Origin: JANRLF01 sp033762815
Lineage (GTDB): Bacteria > Bacteroidota > Bacteroidia > Chitinophagales > CAIOSU01
Length of the DNA stretch: 64,000 bases
Assembly: GCA_033762815.1 (NCBI GenBank)
Contig: JANRLF010000002.1
Location: 248,001 to 312,000, forward strand
Reading direction: 5' to 3'
Positions 1-8,661 of the stretch are shown here, in pieces. Position numbers and translations under genes: made by a program. The notes beneath the pieces were generated by a model. That model was not told where the DNA came from. It did no database searches and worked only from the letters and a program-made list of their open reading frames with translations. Positions within the stretch are counted from its first letter, which is position 1, and each line of letters begins with the position of its first letter.

Positions 1-781
1 CCAAAGCCACCGGCAAAAAGCCATTGGCCGTACCAATAGATAGTATCTCTATCTCGGTGGTGGATATCCCGTTTACAACAGCCTCGGTAACACCAGCAAG
101 TGCTGGGTTGTTGTATCCTGCTATGGCCCCGTCCCAAAAGTTGTGATAAACGTTAGGGGCATTTTCATTGGCATATTGCACCTTGGCAGGCTCATCAAAG
201 TAACTAACGGGCGCATTGGTGGAAGCATGCACCGCTTCCAATAACTTTACCCTCTCATAACTCTTCGGCATTTCAGTAGCTATTTGATGGATATTGGCCG
301 ATATACCCCTGCTTTTCCAATTGGAGCGGAAAAAAACGCCCCGAGTGCGGTCGTAGTCAAATCCAATGATTAAGAATTGTGTTTTGATTGCTGGTTCAAG
401 GTTAGGCAGTTCGTGCATGTATTTTTCTGCGAAACCTGGTATTTTCGAAACCTTTTCAAAAAGGGCTTTAAATCCTTTCAGCTTACTGCGAGTCCTATAT
501 CGGGGTGCAATTTCAGCCCCTTTTCTAATTTTGAACAGTGGTTTTTTATCAAAAATAGCGTCGCGATTCTCTTGCAAAGTAATCATCTGCAATGCTTCCG
601 ATGGTGTCAAATCCGCAGCTAATGCGGCAGTAACGATACTACCGCCGGAATTGGCTACCACTAAGTCGAATCTGTTGAGGATTTTCCTGCCCGTTTCGTT
701 GGGATACATTTTAGCAAGGCATTTCAATTGGACAATAATCCAACTTCCGCCGCCATCGAGGGAAAGAATTTTATAGGGCAT
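1..781 (-). CDS. Patatin-like phospholipase, C-terminus cut by window edge
   Basis: An open frame runs from ATG at 781 to the left edge (260 codons, no stop), so the C-terminus is missing. Residues 5-13 read ILSLDGGGS, the glycine-rich oxyanion loop of patatins. VANSGGSIV at about residues 42-50 carries the nucleophile serine, and WDGA near residue 217 supplies the Asp of the Ser-Asp dyad. Patatins hydrolyse acyl esters of membrane lipids. The nucleophile elbow has Ala where the usual motif G-x-S-x-G has its first Gly. It is the last visible gene of a leftward run behind a small membrane protein and an amidohydrolase, so it may be co-transcribed with them. Some patatins are phage-defence effectors, but no nucleotidyltransferase adjoins this one, so a housekeeping or lipid-turnover role is more likely. 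Confidence 0.85.
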   Translation of the reverse strand, partial: MPYKILSLDGGGSWIIVQLKCLAKMYPNETGRKILNRFDLVVANSGGSIVTAALAADLTPSEALQMITLQENRDAIFDKKPLFKIRKGAEIAPRYRTRSKLKGFKALFEKVSKIPGFAEKYMHELPNLEPAIKTQFLIIGFDYDRTRGVFFRSNWKSRGISANIHQIATEMPKSYERVKLLEAVHASTNAPVSYFDEPAKVQYANENAPNVYHNFWDGAIAGYNNPALAGVTEAVVNGISTTEIEILSIGTANGFLPVAL

Positions 782-851
782 GGTGTTTTTATTTATTCGA
801 TATGAATAAATGCATTTGCCACTATATTTCCTAATATTTGATTGAGAATTT

Positions 852-1199
852 TTATTTATTGCTGTTTTTCCATTCTTTCGGCAGGCAATAACCATAGTAG
901 TATAGTACAGGTGCCAATCCCATAAAAAAGAATACTTGCGCATAAGGGCGGGTACAATCATCGCAGTAAAACTCGCCCAGCATCCAAATGGTATTGGCAA
1001 TAATCCAACAACAAACAGCTAGGTTATGGTATAAATCGGTAGCTTCTTTTCTGGCCAGCCAAGTAATGTGCAGGGCGGCAAGCAGGGTGGGTACTATCAT
1101 GATGGTACCTGCCAATTGCCAGTCCTTTAGCCAGCAAGTGTCTTTAACTAGCCACAGCAGAATGTGGAAGTTCTCGTATCGACGTAAATTCTTAATCAT
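852..1199 (-). CDS. Small four-helix membrane protein of unknown function
   Basis: The 115-residue product has about four hydrophobic stretches (around residues 27-49, 58-75, 86-103 with an adjoining amphipathic segment) and a Lys/Asn-rich tail, so it is an inner-membrane protein. One segment contains the Cys pair FYCDDC, which could hold a metal or disulfide, but this is speculative. It starts 14 bases after the stop of the upstream amidohydrolase gene and ends 70 bases before the patatin gene, so the three probably form one leftward transcript. I do not recognise a characterised family. Its clean operon position and membrane-type composition support a real gene. Confidence 0.6.
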   Translation of the reverse strand: MIKNLRRYENFHILLWLVKDTCWLKDWQLAGTIMIVPTLLAALHITWLARKEATDLYHNLAVCCWIIANTIWMLGEFYCDDCTRPYAQVFFFMGLAPVLYYYGYCLPKEWKNSNK

Positions 1200-1213
1200 T
1201 TGATGGTAATCTT

Positions 1214-2404
1214 TTATTCAGATAGTGCTTTAATGGCAATATAGGCCATCAAACCGGCACCTGTTTTCAAGGCCGATTCATCTACATCAAAAGTGGCGGT
1301 ATGTACAGGCGAGGTTATGCCCTCTGCCTGGTTGCCTGTGCCCAATCGATAAAAGCAGCCCGGTACTTGGTGGGTGTACCAGGCAAAATCTTCGGCAGTC
1401 ATGCGCATGTCCAACTCTTCTACTTGGCCGCTTCCGAGAAATTCCTTAGCCGCTCCTTGGGCAAGTCGGGTATAAGTCTCATCGTTCGATAAGTAAGGAT
1501 ACCCCTTCATTATATCAATTTCAACTTTTCCGCCCATACTAGTAGCTAGCGTTTCGGAAATTTGTTGGATATGTTTATGGGCTTCATCCCGCCACTTCTC
1601 ATCGAATGTTCGGAAGGTGCCTTCCAACTTCACTTCATCGGGTATGATGTTGGTGGCACCATTGGCCAGTACCTTTCCTATGCTAAGTACGCTTGGCAGC
1701 AATGGGTTGGCACGACGGCTGACTACTTGTTGCAGAGCCACAATGATATGGGCGGCTATCAAAACGGGGTCTATAGTTTGATGGGGCATAGCTCCGTGCC
1801 CGCCCTTACCTTTTACCGTAATATATATTTCATCCGTTGAGGCCATATACCGCCCTGCCCGAAAACCTACTTTTCCAGTTTCCATAGAGGGGTACACGTG
1901 TTGGGCTAGGATGGCGACAGGCTTAGGGTTTTCCAATGCCCCTTCTGCTATCATCACGGAAGCACCACCCGGCAGCTTTTCTTCCGATGGTTGGAAAATC
2001 AGTTTTACCGTACCTTGCCATTCCTCCTTTAATGTTTGCAAAATTTTGGCAGCACCCAACAAGCTGGCCGTGTGCACGTCGTGCCCGCAGGCGTGCATCT
2101 TTCCATCAATGGTGGATTTATAGGATACTTCGTTGGCCTCTTTTATAGGCAGGGCATCCATATCTGCCCTTAGGGCAATCACTTTGCTATCAGGATTTTT
2201 GCCCTTTATCAAAGCAACTATGCCCGTTTTGGCTACTCCTTTTTGATAGGGTATGCCTAGTTTATCCAGTTCGGCGGCAATCAGCTCAGCGGTATGGTAT
2301 TCTTCAAAAGCCAGTTCTGGATGGGCATGTATTTTCCTGCGGATGCCTACGATACCTTCATGGCCTTCTTCCGCCAGTGCTTTTATTCTTTCTGCCAACG
2401 ACAT
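1214..2404 (-). CDS. M20-family amidohydrolase (N-acyl-amino-acid hydrolase type)
   Basis: The 396-residue length and motif order match the M20D amidohydrolases (hippurate, IAA-amino acid and N-acyl-amino acid hydrolases). ALRADMDALPI holds the bridging metal aspartate, HACGHDVHT the Cys/His metal ligands, QPSEE the catalytic and metal Glu pair, and TAEDFAWY the distal conserved segment. These cytosolic enzymes use a binuclear metal site to cleave an acyl-amide bond. There is no signal peptide, so it acts in the cytoplasm. The exact substrate cannot be read from the sequence. It leads a leftward run with the membrane protein at 852-1199. Confidence 0.93.
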   Translation of the reverse strand: MSLAERIKALAEEGHEGIVGIRRKIHAHPELAFEEYHTAELIAAELDKLGIPYQKGVAKTGIVALIKGKNPDSKVIALRADMDALPIKEANEVSYKSTIDGKMHACGHDVHTASLLGAAKILQTLKEEWQGTVKLIFQPSEEKLPGGASVMIAEGALENPKPVAILAQHVYPSMETGKVGFRAGRYMASTDEIYITVKGKGGHGAMPHQTIDPVLIAAHIIVALQQVVSRRANPLLPSVLSIGKVLANGATNIIPDEVKLEGTFRTFDEKWRDEAHKHIQQISETLATSMGGKVEIDIMKGYPYLSNDETYTRLAQGAAKEFLGSGQVEELDMRMTAEDFAWYTHQVPGCFYRLGTGNQAEGITSPVHTATFDVDESALKTGAGLMAYIAIKALSE

Positions 2405-2442
2405 GGCAACTAAATTAAACCTTATTGCTTATGTAAGAAAAA

Positions 2443-4011
2443 TTATTGGCTTACGCTGATTAGTTCAACGCCTTCCCAGGCGGTGCGCTCAGTTGCTTTA
2501 GGGTCTTTTTGAACTTTGCTCTTTTTGCCGAATACCAAGGTTTGTCGTTGTTGGGCATCGTATCTGGGCCATTCGGTTACAGCTTTACCATTGGGGTTAC
2601 CGGTTTTCGCAAAATTGATCCAAGCAGTCTGTACTTCGTTGGATAACCTACGGATGGGCTTTTTAGCCGCCAAGGTAGTGACACGCTTACCAAGACCATT
2701 ACCAAAATTGCCGAACACAAAAGGTATATCGATGCCATGGCATGCCCCAAGTTTCAGGAGTTTCAATGGAAAGGAAGACCAATCGAAGCGGTACATGTAT
2801 GTAGGCGCATACAGCGAATGGCCTTCCGCAAAACGGATGGAGGGTATTGCAAAAGTAGCATCGGTGAGTAATGACATAATGCCACTGCGCTTGGGATAGG
2901 CTTTGTAAGCACTTATTAGTTTGTTGCGTACGGAGTCGTTCAATATCAACAAGTAAGGGGCCAAATCCTTAGCGTTGGTAGGGGCTAAGCCCAGCCGCTT
3001 AGTGGCGAACAGATTAGCTTCGTCCTTATTGGTGCCAATTAAAAGTGGAATATGATTACTGGCACCCTTGGCTATTGCAGTGGTGATAGGCTCAGGAATA
3101 AATTCGCCATCAATAGTAGGGGCGAACAGTTTCATGATTTTGGGCTCCTTAAAAAGCTCTTTCAATAATACTGTTAGGTAGGTTGCCAAGGTATCTTTAT
3201 CTATCCTTTTCAATGCTTCTAAACTATCGGGGCTAATTTTCAGCAGTTCCAGATATCGCTTGGTCACCATAGTGGCAGCCTGGGGCGACCAAAGGATATC
3301 GGAATTACCGCTCTGTACAATCGCTTTTTGGAAAAGTCCTTCAGCTGCTGGCACTGCCATAAGGGTTTGCACGCTGATAGCACCTGCTGATTCACCGAAA
3401 ATAGTCACTTGGTTGGGGTCGCCACCAAAAGCACTTATATTGTCTTTTACCCACTGCAAGGCGGCCACTTGGTCTTTGATGCCCAGATTGTCCTCAAATC
3501 CTTCCTTTCCCTTGGCGATATCCTTGAAATACAAAAAGCCTAATGGTCCAAGGCGGTAGTTGATGGTTACTACCACCACATCGCCTCGCTTGGACATTTT
3601 TGTAGCTTCATACATGTCATTAGAGCCTGCACCGCCAATGAACCCCCCACCGTGAATCCACACCATTACAGGGCGTTTCTTGCCGTCAGCAGCAGGCGAC
3701 CATACATTCAAGTATAGGCAATCCTCTATTTCTGGTTGGCCATCCCGCAAGGGCCCCTTGTACTGCACACAGGTAGGGCAGTATTCCTTACAGGCTTTTA
3801 CTCCCTGCCACGGATCCATTGGCTGTGGTGCACGGAAACGTAAATCGCCCACCGGTGCCTTGGCATAGGGTATCCCTTTCCAAATGCTGATACCATTATT
3901 TTCATAGCCACTGAGCAATCCCAGCTTCGTGGACACCGTTAAATGTTCATCGGCTGCCCTACAGATAAGGGACGCCATAATGAATAGGCAGATGCTAAAC
4001 CAACGCAACAT
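2443..4011 (-). CDS. Secreted type-B carboxylesterase
   Basis: This alpha/beta-hydrolase of the carboxylesterase/lipase type-B family has about 522 residues. An upstream ATG at 4068 exists, but the Met at 4011 directly precedes a good signal peptide (LRWFSICLFIMASLICRAAD), so 4011 is the likelier start. The oxyanion loop is WIHGGGFIGG. The nucleophile sits in FGESAGA (Ser about 208), and the acid is the Glu of GTNKDEANLF. The base is the His of ACHGIDIPFVF, all in family order. It should be periplasmic or secreted and hydrolyse carboxylic esters. Specificity is unknown. It is followed leftward by the amidohydrolase after a 38-base gap. Confidence 0.92.
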   Translation of the reverse strand: MLRWFSICLFIMASLICRAADEHLTVSTKLGLLSGYENNGISIWKGIPYAKAPVGDLRFRAPQPMDPWQGVKACKEYCPTCVQYKGPLRDGQPEIEDCLYLNVWSPAADGKKRPVMVWIHGGGFIGGAGSNDMYEATKMSKRGDVVVVTINYRLGPLGFLYFKDIAKGKEGFEDNLGIKDQVAALQWVKDNISAFGGDPNQVTIFGESAGAISVQTLMAVPAAEGLFQKAIVQSGNSDILWSPQAATMVTKRYLELLKISPDSLEALKRIDKDTLATYLTVLLKELFKEPKIMKLFAPTIDGEFIPEPITTAIAKGASNHIPLLIGTNKDEANLFATKRLGLAPTNAKDLAPYLLILNDSVRNKLISAYKAYPKRSGIMSLLTDATFAIPSIRFAEGHSLYAPTYMYRFDWSSFPLKLLKLGACHGIDIPFVFGNFGNGLGKRVTTLAAKKPIRRLSNEVQTAWINFAKTGNPNGKAVTEWPRYDAQQRQTLVFGKKSKVQKDPKATERTAWEGVELISVSQ

Positions 4012-4160
4012 ATAATACCGTTTAATTCCTAAGCGCAATTTTGGGCTAATTGGTTGCATACGCAACATGGAAATTCCCTTCTATGCTATTAATAAGGCTT
4101 TTTGCATCAATGATAATGTTCTGCTTAACATGCTTTAACAATTCTGAAGATGCCTTTTTG

Positions 4161-4168
4161 TAACTTTG
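4161..4168 (+). promoter_or_regulatory. Candidate Bacteroidota -7 element for the DUF1361 gene
   Basis: TAACTTTG matches the Bacteroidota -7 consensus TAnnTTTG and ends 16 bases before the ATG at 4185. No clear -33 TTTG partner is visible, so the call rests on the -7 element and its position alone. Confidence 0.35.
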
Positions 4169-4184
4169 AATTTCAAAGCACTTT

Positions 4185-4862
4185 ATGAAATTTTATTTAT
4201 CTTCAAAACAGAATTTCCTTGTTGAATTGCTCATCCTTGCGGTTTCCATGGCATTTAGTGTATTGCTCAGCATGGTACGTGTGTATTTCAGCCATAGCAT
4301 TATGTATTTTTTCCTCAACTGGAATTTGCTGCTGGCTTTTATTCCTTATGTAGTAGCCCTTATGCTACCCGACACTTCTGCATCTTCCAAACGCTATGGC
4401 TTGGTGCTGTTGGGCGTATGGCTCCTGTTTTTCCCAAACACTTTTTATATCATCACCGACTTATTCCATTTGCGGCATGTGCGCTCCGTACCTTTGTGGT
4501 TCGATACCTTGCTCATCGTTTCTTATGCTTGGAATGGTATTGTGTTGGGCTGCCTTTCCCTTCGTAGGGTGCAAGTTTATCTTCGCATTGTGTATGGAGA
4601 ACTGTTGGCTTTCATGGGTACTATCGCTTTCCTCATGTTGGCCAGTTTTGGTATTTATCTAGGCCGCTACCAGCGGTGGAACAGTTGGGACATCATTGCC
4701 CAACCTGTCGGTTTGTTTTGGGAAATCTTCCAAATGCTAAGGCATCCCTTCCATCATCTGTCCATTTGGATGATGATATGCTTAATAGGTACATTTCTAT
4801 GCCTGTGCTATTTTACCTTTCTAACAGTAGCTAAAGTTGGTAGTAGTAGAATAGAAAGATAA
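4185..4862 (+). CDS. DUF1361 family integral membrane protein
   Basis: The 225-residue protein has about six or seven hydrophobic segments. It carries the DUF1361 hallmarks: an N-terminal region with NWNLLLAFIPY, then LLFFPNTFYIITDLFHL, in which an Asn-Tyr-Thr-Asp cluster sits at the membrane border, and later LGRYQRWNSWDI. The family is widespread, and its biochemical role is not established. The start follows a candidate promoter closely. The gene stands alone between the divergent carboxylesterase gene and fabD. Confidence 0.85.
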   Translation: MKFYLSSKQNFLVELLILAVSMAFSVLLSMVRVYFSHSIMYFFLNWNLLLAFIPYVVALMLPDTSASSKRYGLVLLGVWLLFFPNTFYIITDLFHLRHVRSVPLWFDTLLIVSYAWNGIVLGCLSLRRVQVYLRIVYGELLAFMGTIAFLMLASFGIYLGRYQRWNSWDIIAQPVGLFWEIFQMLRHPFHHLSIWMMICLIGTFLCLCYFTFLTVAKVGSSRIER

Positions 4863-4919
4863 CTTTGGTGGTTTCCTACAGCTTAGCATTGTTATTAGTT
4901 ATTCCGATACCCAAACCAC

Positions 4920-4948
4920 TTGTAATTATCTTTTAGCGATTAAATTTG
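4920..4948 (+). promoter_or_regulatory. Candidate promoter of fabD
   Basis: TTG at 4920-4922, an 18-base spacer and TAAATTTG at 4941-4948 fit the Bacteroidota -33/-7 pattern. The ATG at 4953 is only four bases after the -7 element, so transcription from here would give an almost leaderless mRNA. This makes the assignment tentative. Confidence 0.35.
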
Positions 4949-4952
4949 TTGG

Positions 4953-5804
4953 ATGCAAGCATTCGTCTTTCCTGGGCAAGGTTCCCAGTTTATAGGTATG
5001 GGCAAGGATTTGTATGAACAATTCTCAAAAGCCCAACAATTGTTTGAAGAAGCCAACGGCATTTTAGGTTTCCGAATCAGTGATATTATGTTCCAAGGGA
5101 AGGACGAGGAGTTGCGGCAGACCCGTGTAACCCAGCCCGCCATCTACATCCATTCTGTCATCCAGTTTATGGTTTCTGACTATCCACGTCCCGACATGGT
5201 AGCAGGGCATTCGTTAGGGGAGTATTCCGCCTTGTGTGCTGCAGGGGCATTAAGTTTTACCGATGGACTGAAGTTGGTGTACCAACGGGCCATGGCCATG
5301 CAGGAAGCCTGCGATTTGCAACCTTCCACCATGGCAGCAGTGCTAGGGCTTGACGATGCAACCATCGAAAGGGTATGTGCCGAGGTAAATGAAATAGTGG
5401 TGCCAGCCAACTACAACTGCCCTGGGCAAGTGGTGATTTCAGGAAGTATTAAAGGAATAGAATTGGCAACCGAGGCGTTGAAAGCCGCAGGTGCCAAAAG
5501 GGTGCTGGTACTGAATGTTGCAGGTGCTTTCCATTCACCTTTGATGGAACCCGCCCGACAAAAATTGGAAGCCGCTATACAAGCTACCGATTTAAAAGCG
5601 CCTTATTGCCCTGTTTACCAAAATGTGAATGCCCAGCCTTCCAAAGATATTGCTACTTTGAAGGCTAATTTGGCGGCGCAGTTAACTGGAGCAGTCCGCT
5701 GGACACAAAGCGTTCAAACCATGGCAGCGGATGGAGCTACGCAGTTTACGGAATGTGGCCCAGGCAAAGTATTGGAGGGATTGATAAAAAAAATAATAGG
5801 ATAA
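4953..5804 (+). CDS. fabD: Malonyl-CoA:ACP transacylase
   Basis: FabD moves malonyl from CoA to acyl carrier protein to feed fatty-acid elongation in the cytosol. The 283-residue length is normal for the family. VFPGQGSQFIGMG opens the protein, GHSLGEYSAL carries the nucleophile Ser87, Arg112 in YQRAMAMQE is the malonyl-carboxylate ligand, and His194 in GAFHSPLMEP completes the dyad. All catalytic residues are present. It is not in a fab cluster here. A toxin-antitoxin pair follows 55 bases downstream. Confidence 0.97.
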   Translation: MQAFVFPGQGSQFIGMGKDLYEQFSKAQQLFEEANGILGFRISDIMFQGKDEELRQTRVTQPAIYIHSVIQFMVSDYPRPDMVAGHSLGEYSALCAAGALSFTDGLKLVYQRAMAMQEACDLQPSTMAAVLGLDDATIERVCAEVNEIVVPANYNCPGQVVISGSIKGIELATEALKAAGAKRVLVLNVAGAFHSPLMEPARQKLEAAIQATDLKAPYCPVYQNVNAQPSKDIATLKANLAAQLTGAVRWTQSVQTMAADGATQFTECGPGKVLEGLIKKIIG

Positions 5805-5859
5805 TTGTTTTAAAGGAACGAATTAATGAACCTTTAAGTAATTTTAAAGAAAAAAGATA

Positions 5860-6111
5860 ATGTCAAAGGTGGCAATTGCAAAAGCTGAGTTTCACAAACT
5901 AATTGATAGCATTAATGATTTAGAAACTCTGGAAAAGTTCTATCAATTAATGGCTTCTTTTTATAAGGATGATTCAAGCATTGATATTCTCGACGAACTT
6001 TCTGAAACGCAGAGACGAAGATTGTACCAATCAATAGCACAGGCAAAAGCTGGTGAAACATTCAGCCATGAAAATGTAAAACGCGAAGTAAGTAAATGGC
6101 TTTCGAAATAA
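5860..6111 (+). CDS. Probable antitoxin partner of the ParE-type toxin
   Basis: The 83-residue acidic, helix-rich protein ends in LSETQRRRLYQSIAQAKAGETFSHENVKREVSKWLSK. The tail contains an amphipathic helix and a VKREVSKWL segment like those with which type II antitoxins wrap their toxin. It overlaps the toxin gene by 16 bases, a standard antitoxin-toxin arrangement that couples translation. I cannot place it in a named DNA-binding antitoxin family (no clear ribbon-helix-helix or HTH). The call therefore rests on size, order and overlap. Confidence 0.7.
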   Translation: MSKVAIAKAEFHKLIDSINDLETLEKFYQLMASFYKDDSSIDILDELSETQRRRLYQSIAQAKAGETFSHENVKREVSKWLSK

Positions 6112-6392
6112 TATGGACTACCATCGCCATAGAAGATTTTCGTGCTGTAGTTGTCTATCTAGAGGAGCAATGGTCGGCAAAAACTGCTCAAGATTTTGTT
6201 GATAATCTGTGGGGGAAAATAGAAATACTTTCTATGCATCCTTATTTAGGCAAACAATCAGAAAGCGATGAAACAGTACGGAGGTTATTGATTACTAAAC
6301 ACAATACACTCTATTATACACTATTGGAAGATACCATTATTGTATTAGAAATTTTTGACAATAGGCAGAACCCCGATACCTTGGCATATTGA
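6096..6392 (+). CDS. RelE/ParE-superfamily toxin
   Basis: The 98-residue protein has the RelE/ParE layout. It opens with a beta-strand (FEIIWTTIAIEDFRAVVVYL) and two helices ending in VDNLWGKIEILSMHPYLGKQ, then a strand with RRLLITKHNTLYYTL and a final strand IIVLEIFDNRQNP. The conserved Pro-x-x-Gly turn and the closing DNRQNP are typical of the ParE branch, whose members poison gyrase or cleave mRNA. It overlaps the upstream antitoxin gene. Activity and target cannot be told from sequence. Confidence 0.88.
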   Translation: MAFEIIWTTIAIEDFRAVVVYLEEQWSAKTAQDFVDNLWGKIEILSMHPYLGKQSESDETVRRLLITKHNTLYYTLLEDTIIVLEIFDNRQNPDTLAY

Positions 6393-6409
6393 AGTCTAGT
6401 AGGATAATG

Positions 6410-7300
6410 CTACTTAGGCTTCATTTTATCGGAGCCTTTTGGTAATGGCACCGGCACATCCTTGCGGCTATCCACCACATCCTTGTACACATTGTCTACA
6501 AACTGAAGCTTGCCGTTTTTCCATTCAAATCCGTCATAGCTGCCATCGGCAATAAAAGTGAATTTCAAGTCGGCGGTCTTTTCTGATGAAGGGGTCAAGT
6601 GGCTGAAAACAATCATTTTCCGTTCCTCGTCATAATTCAGGGTAACGCTGCTGTTGCGCTTGTATTCCATAATAAAGCGCATGGGTTTTTTACCGTTGGC
6701 ATTAGCAATATCAAATATTGGCGCGCCAAACTTGGGCTTTCCATTTTCGAAATAGAGCACGTCAATCAGTTTTTTGCTGCTAAGCAAATCGTTGCCATCC
6801 CATCCGAAAAGGAGGTAATAGGTTTTGTCTTTCGCCTTGACTTGCTTTATGTTATAATAAAGTGCGCCATACCATGATTCATTGGTAAGCACAGTATCTG
6901 CCGGCCTTTCCAGCGAGTCAGTATAATCGAACAAGGGGAACATTTCCAACTTTGCCTTATTTTTTTGCAAGGTCCCGAAATAGCGGTAAGCACCATTGTC
7001 GCCCCTCAAAAACCAAGTAAAGATGCGGAAACTGTTGTCAGGAGCATATTGTACGGATACATATTCCAAAGAATCGAAACGGTATTGATAGGAGTTGTCG
7101 ATTTTCAGTGCCGTTACCAAAGTAGGTATCATGGCATAATTGGCTTTTACGCGCCTAGCCTCTATCGTATCGTTGGCAGCAATGGTGGCCTGCATGTGCA
7201 GCGTATCTTCCAATGCTCTCAAGCGCAAGGTGTCCAACTTTTGGGCACTGACGATTGATGCAAGAAATAGGATGAGTACAAAGAGAATGGTACGGGCCAT
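6410..7300 (-). CDS. Secreted protein of unknown function
   Basis: The 296-residue protein has a clear signal peptide (ARTILFVLILFLASIVSAQ) ending in a signal-peptidase I site at SAQ. The mature part is beta-rich, with repeated aromatic strands such as TYYLLFGWDGNDLL and FTFIADGSYDGFEW, and ends in a basic, proline-containing tail. There is no lipobox and no T9SS domain, so it is probably periplasmic. I recognise the general type (conserved secreted proteins of Bacteroidota) but no function. It lies 57 bases upstream of the thiolase stop and faces away from the toxin pair. Confidence 0.7.
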   Translation of the reverse strand: MARTILFVLILFLASIVSAQKLDTLRLRALEDTLHMQATIAANDTIEARRVKANYAMIPTLVTALKIDNSYQYRFDSLEYVSVQYAPDNSFRIFTWFLRGDNGAYRYFGTLQKNKAKLEMFPLFDYTDSLERPADTVLTNESWYGALYYNIKQVKAKDKTYYLLFGWDGNDLLSSKKLIDVLYFENGKPKFGAPIFDIANANGKKPMRFIMEYKRNSSVTLNYDEERKMIVFSHLTPSSEKTADLKFTFIADGSYDGFEWKNGKLQFVDNVYKDVVDSRKDVPVPLPKGSDKMKPK

Positions 7301-7357
7301 ATATCGATAGCTAAGGTAGCAGCACTACCCAATAACGCCATGTGCAGCAATAAAATT

Positions 7358-8536
7358 TTAGAGGCGCTCCAATATCATGGCCGATGCACCGCCACCGCCA
7401 TTGCAAATACCTGCGGCTCCTATTTTACCGCCATTCTTTTTAAGGGCAGAAATAAGGGTAGCAATAATGCGCGCACCTGAAGTACCTACAGGATGGCCCA
7501 ATGATACGGCACCGCCGAAAATGTTTACTTTGTTAGGGTCAAGGCCCATAATTTTATTGTTGGCCAAAGCAACCACCGAAAATGCCTCATTGATTTCGTA
7601 AGCGTCCAATTGATCGATTTTCACCCCTGCTTTTTGGGCTGCTTTTGGCATAGCCAAGGAAGGGGTAGTGGTAAACTTTTCTGGCTCCTGTTGTGCATCG
7701 GCAAAAGAGAGTATTTTGGCGATGCCTTTAATGCCCAACTCATCGGCCTTTTCTTTGCTCATCAATATAACGGCCGCTGCCCCGTCATTGATTTTTGACG
7801 CATTAGCAGCAGTTACGGTACCCTCCTTTTGGAAAGCAGGTTTCAAGGTCAGCATTTTTTCAAAATCCACTTTGCTGAATTCGTCGTCTTTGGTTACTAC
7901 CAAGGCAGGACCTTTTTTCTGGGGCACTTCTACGGGAATTATTTCATCGTTGAAGTCGCCTTGCTCATGAGCCTTTGCGGCACGCTTGTATGATTCGGCG
8001 GCATAAGCATCCTGCTCTTCACGGCTTATTTTGTAATCCACGGCGCATACCTCGGCGGCATTGCCCATGTGGTAATCTTTGTAAGGGTCCCATAAGGCAT
8101 CCCTCAAAATGCCGTCCAGCATTTCACCGTTGCCTAAACGATAGCCGTTACGGGCGTTAGGCAAGTAGTAGGGGATATTTGACATGCTTTCCATTCCACC
8201 TGCGACTACAATATCGTTTTCACCAGTCATGATGGATTGTGCACCTACCATGATGGCCTTCATGCCTGATGCGCAAACCTTATTGATAGTGGTGCAGGGC
8301 GTGCTAGTAGTGATGCCTGCTTTCAGGGCCGCTTGCTGGGCAGGTGCTTGGCCAAGGTTGGCACTCACCACGTTGCCCATAAAAACTTCTTGTACCTGCT
8401 CCGCTTTAATACCAGCTTTTTCAATGGCCGCTTTGATGGCTATAGCACCCAAGTCAATAGCCGAAAGGCTGGAAAGGGAACCACCGAAACTGCCGATGGG
8501 CGTGCGTACTGCTGAAACTATCAATACTTCTTTCAT
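7358..8536 (-). CDS. Acetyl-CoA C-acetyltransferase (thiolase)
   Basis: The 392-residue thiolase makes acetoacetyl-CoA or runs the last beta-oxidation step. The frame extends to 8638, but the family N-terminus (KEVLIVSAVRTPIGSFGG) begins at the ATG at 8536, so that start is chosen. The nucleophile Cys88 is in NKVCASGM, His348 in GHPVGTSGA and the second catalytic Cys378 in GICNGGGGASA. All three are intact. It stands alone here, so biosynthetic versus degradative use is undecided. Its promoter region is shared with the divergent 7TMR-HD gene. Confidence 0.95.
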   Translation of the reverse strand: MKEVLIVSAVRTPIGSFGGSLSSLSAIDLGAIAIKAAIEKAGIKAEQVQEVFMGNVVSANLGQAPAQQAALKAGITTSTPCTTINKVCASGMKAIMVGAQSIMTGENDIVVAGGMESMSNIPYYLPNARNGYRLGNGEMLDGILRDALWDPYKDYHMGNAAEVCAVDYKISREEQDAYAAESYKRAAKAHEQGDFNDEIIPVEVPQKKGPALVVTKDDEFSKVDFEKMLTLKPAFQKEGTVTAANASKINDGAAAVILMSKEKADELGIKGIAKILSFADAQQEPEKFTTTPSLAMPKAAQKAGVKIDQLDAYEINEAFSVVALANNKIMGLDPNKVNIFGGAVSLGHPVGTSGARIIATLISALKKNGGKIGAAGICNGGGGASAMILERL

Positions 8537-8661
8537 GTTAAAGGTTTTATTTAGCTTTACCGTATCCTGTAAAGGAAGGAATTGGATAAAAAGTTTTGTT
8601 TTCGCACACAAAGTTATAAAGTTATCACCGTTGCCCAACCTGAGCTGTTAAATTCATCCAT

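Noticed and set aside
1..781. Patatin as a CBASS effector
   Set aside because: No cyclic-nucleotide synthase lies near it, and the CBASS-like operon is 16 kb away with its own membrane effector.
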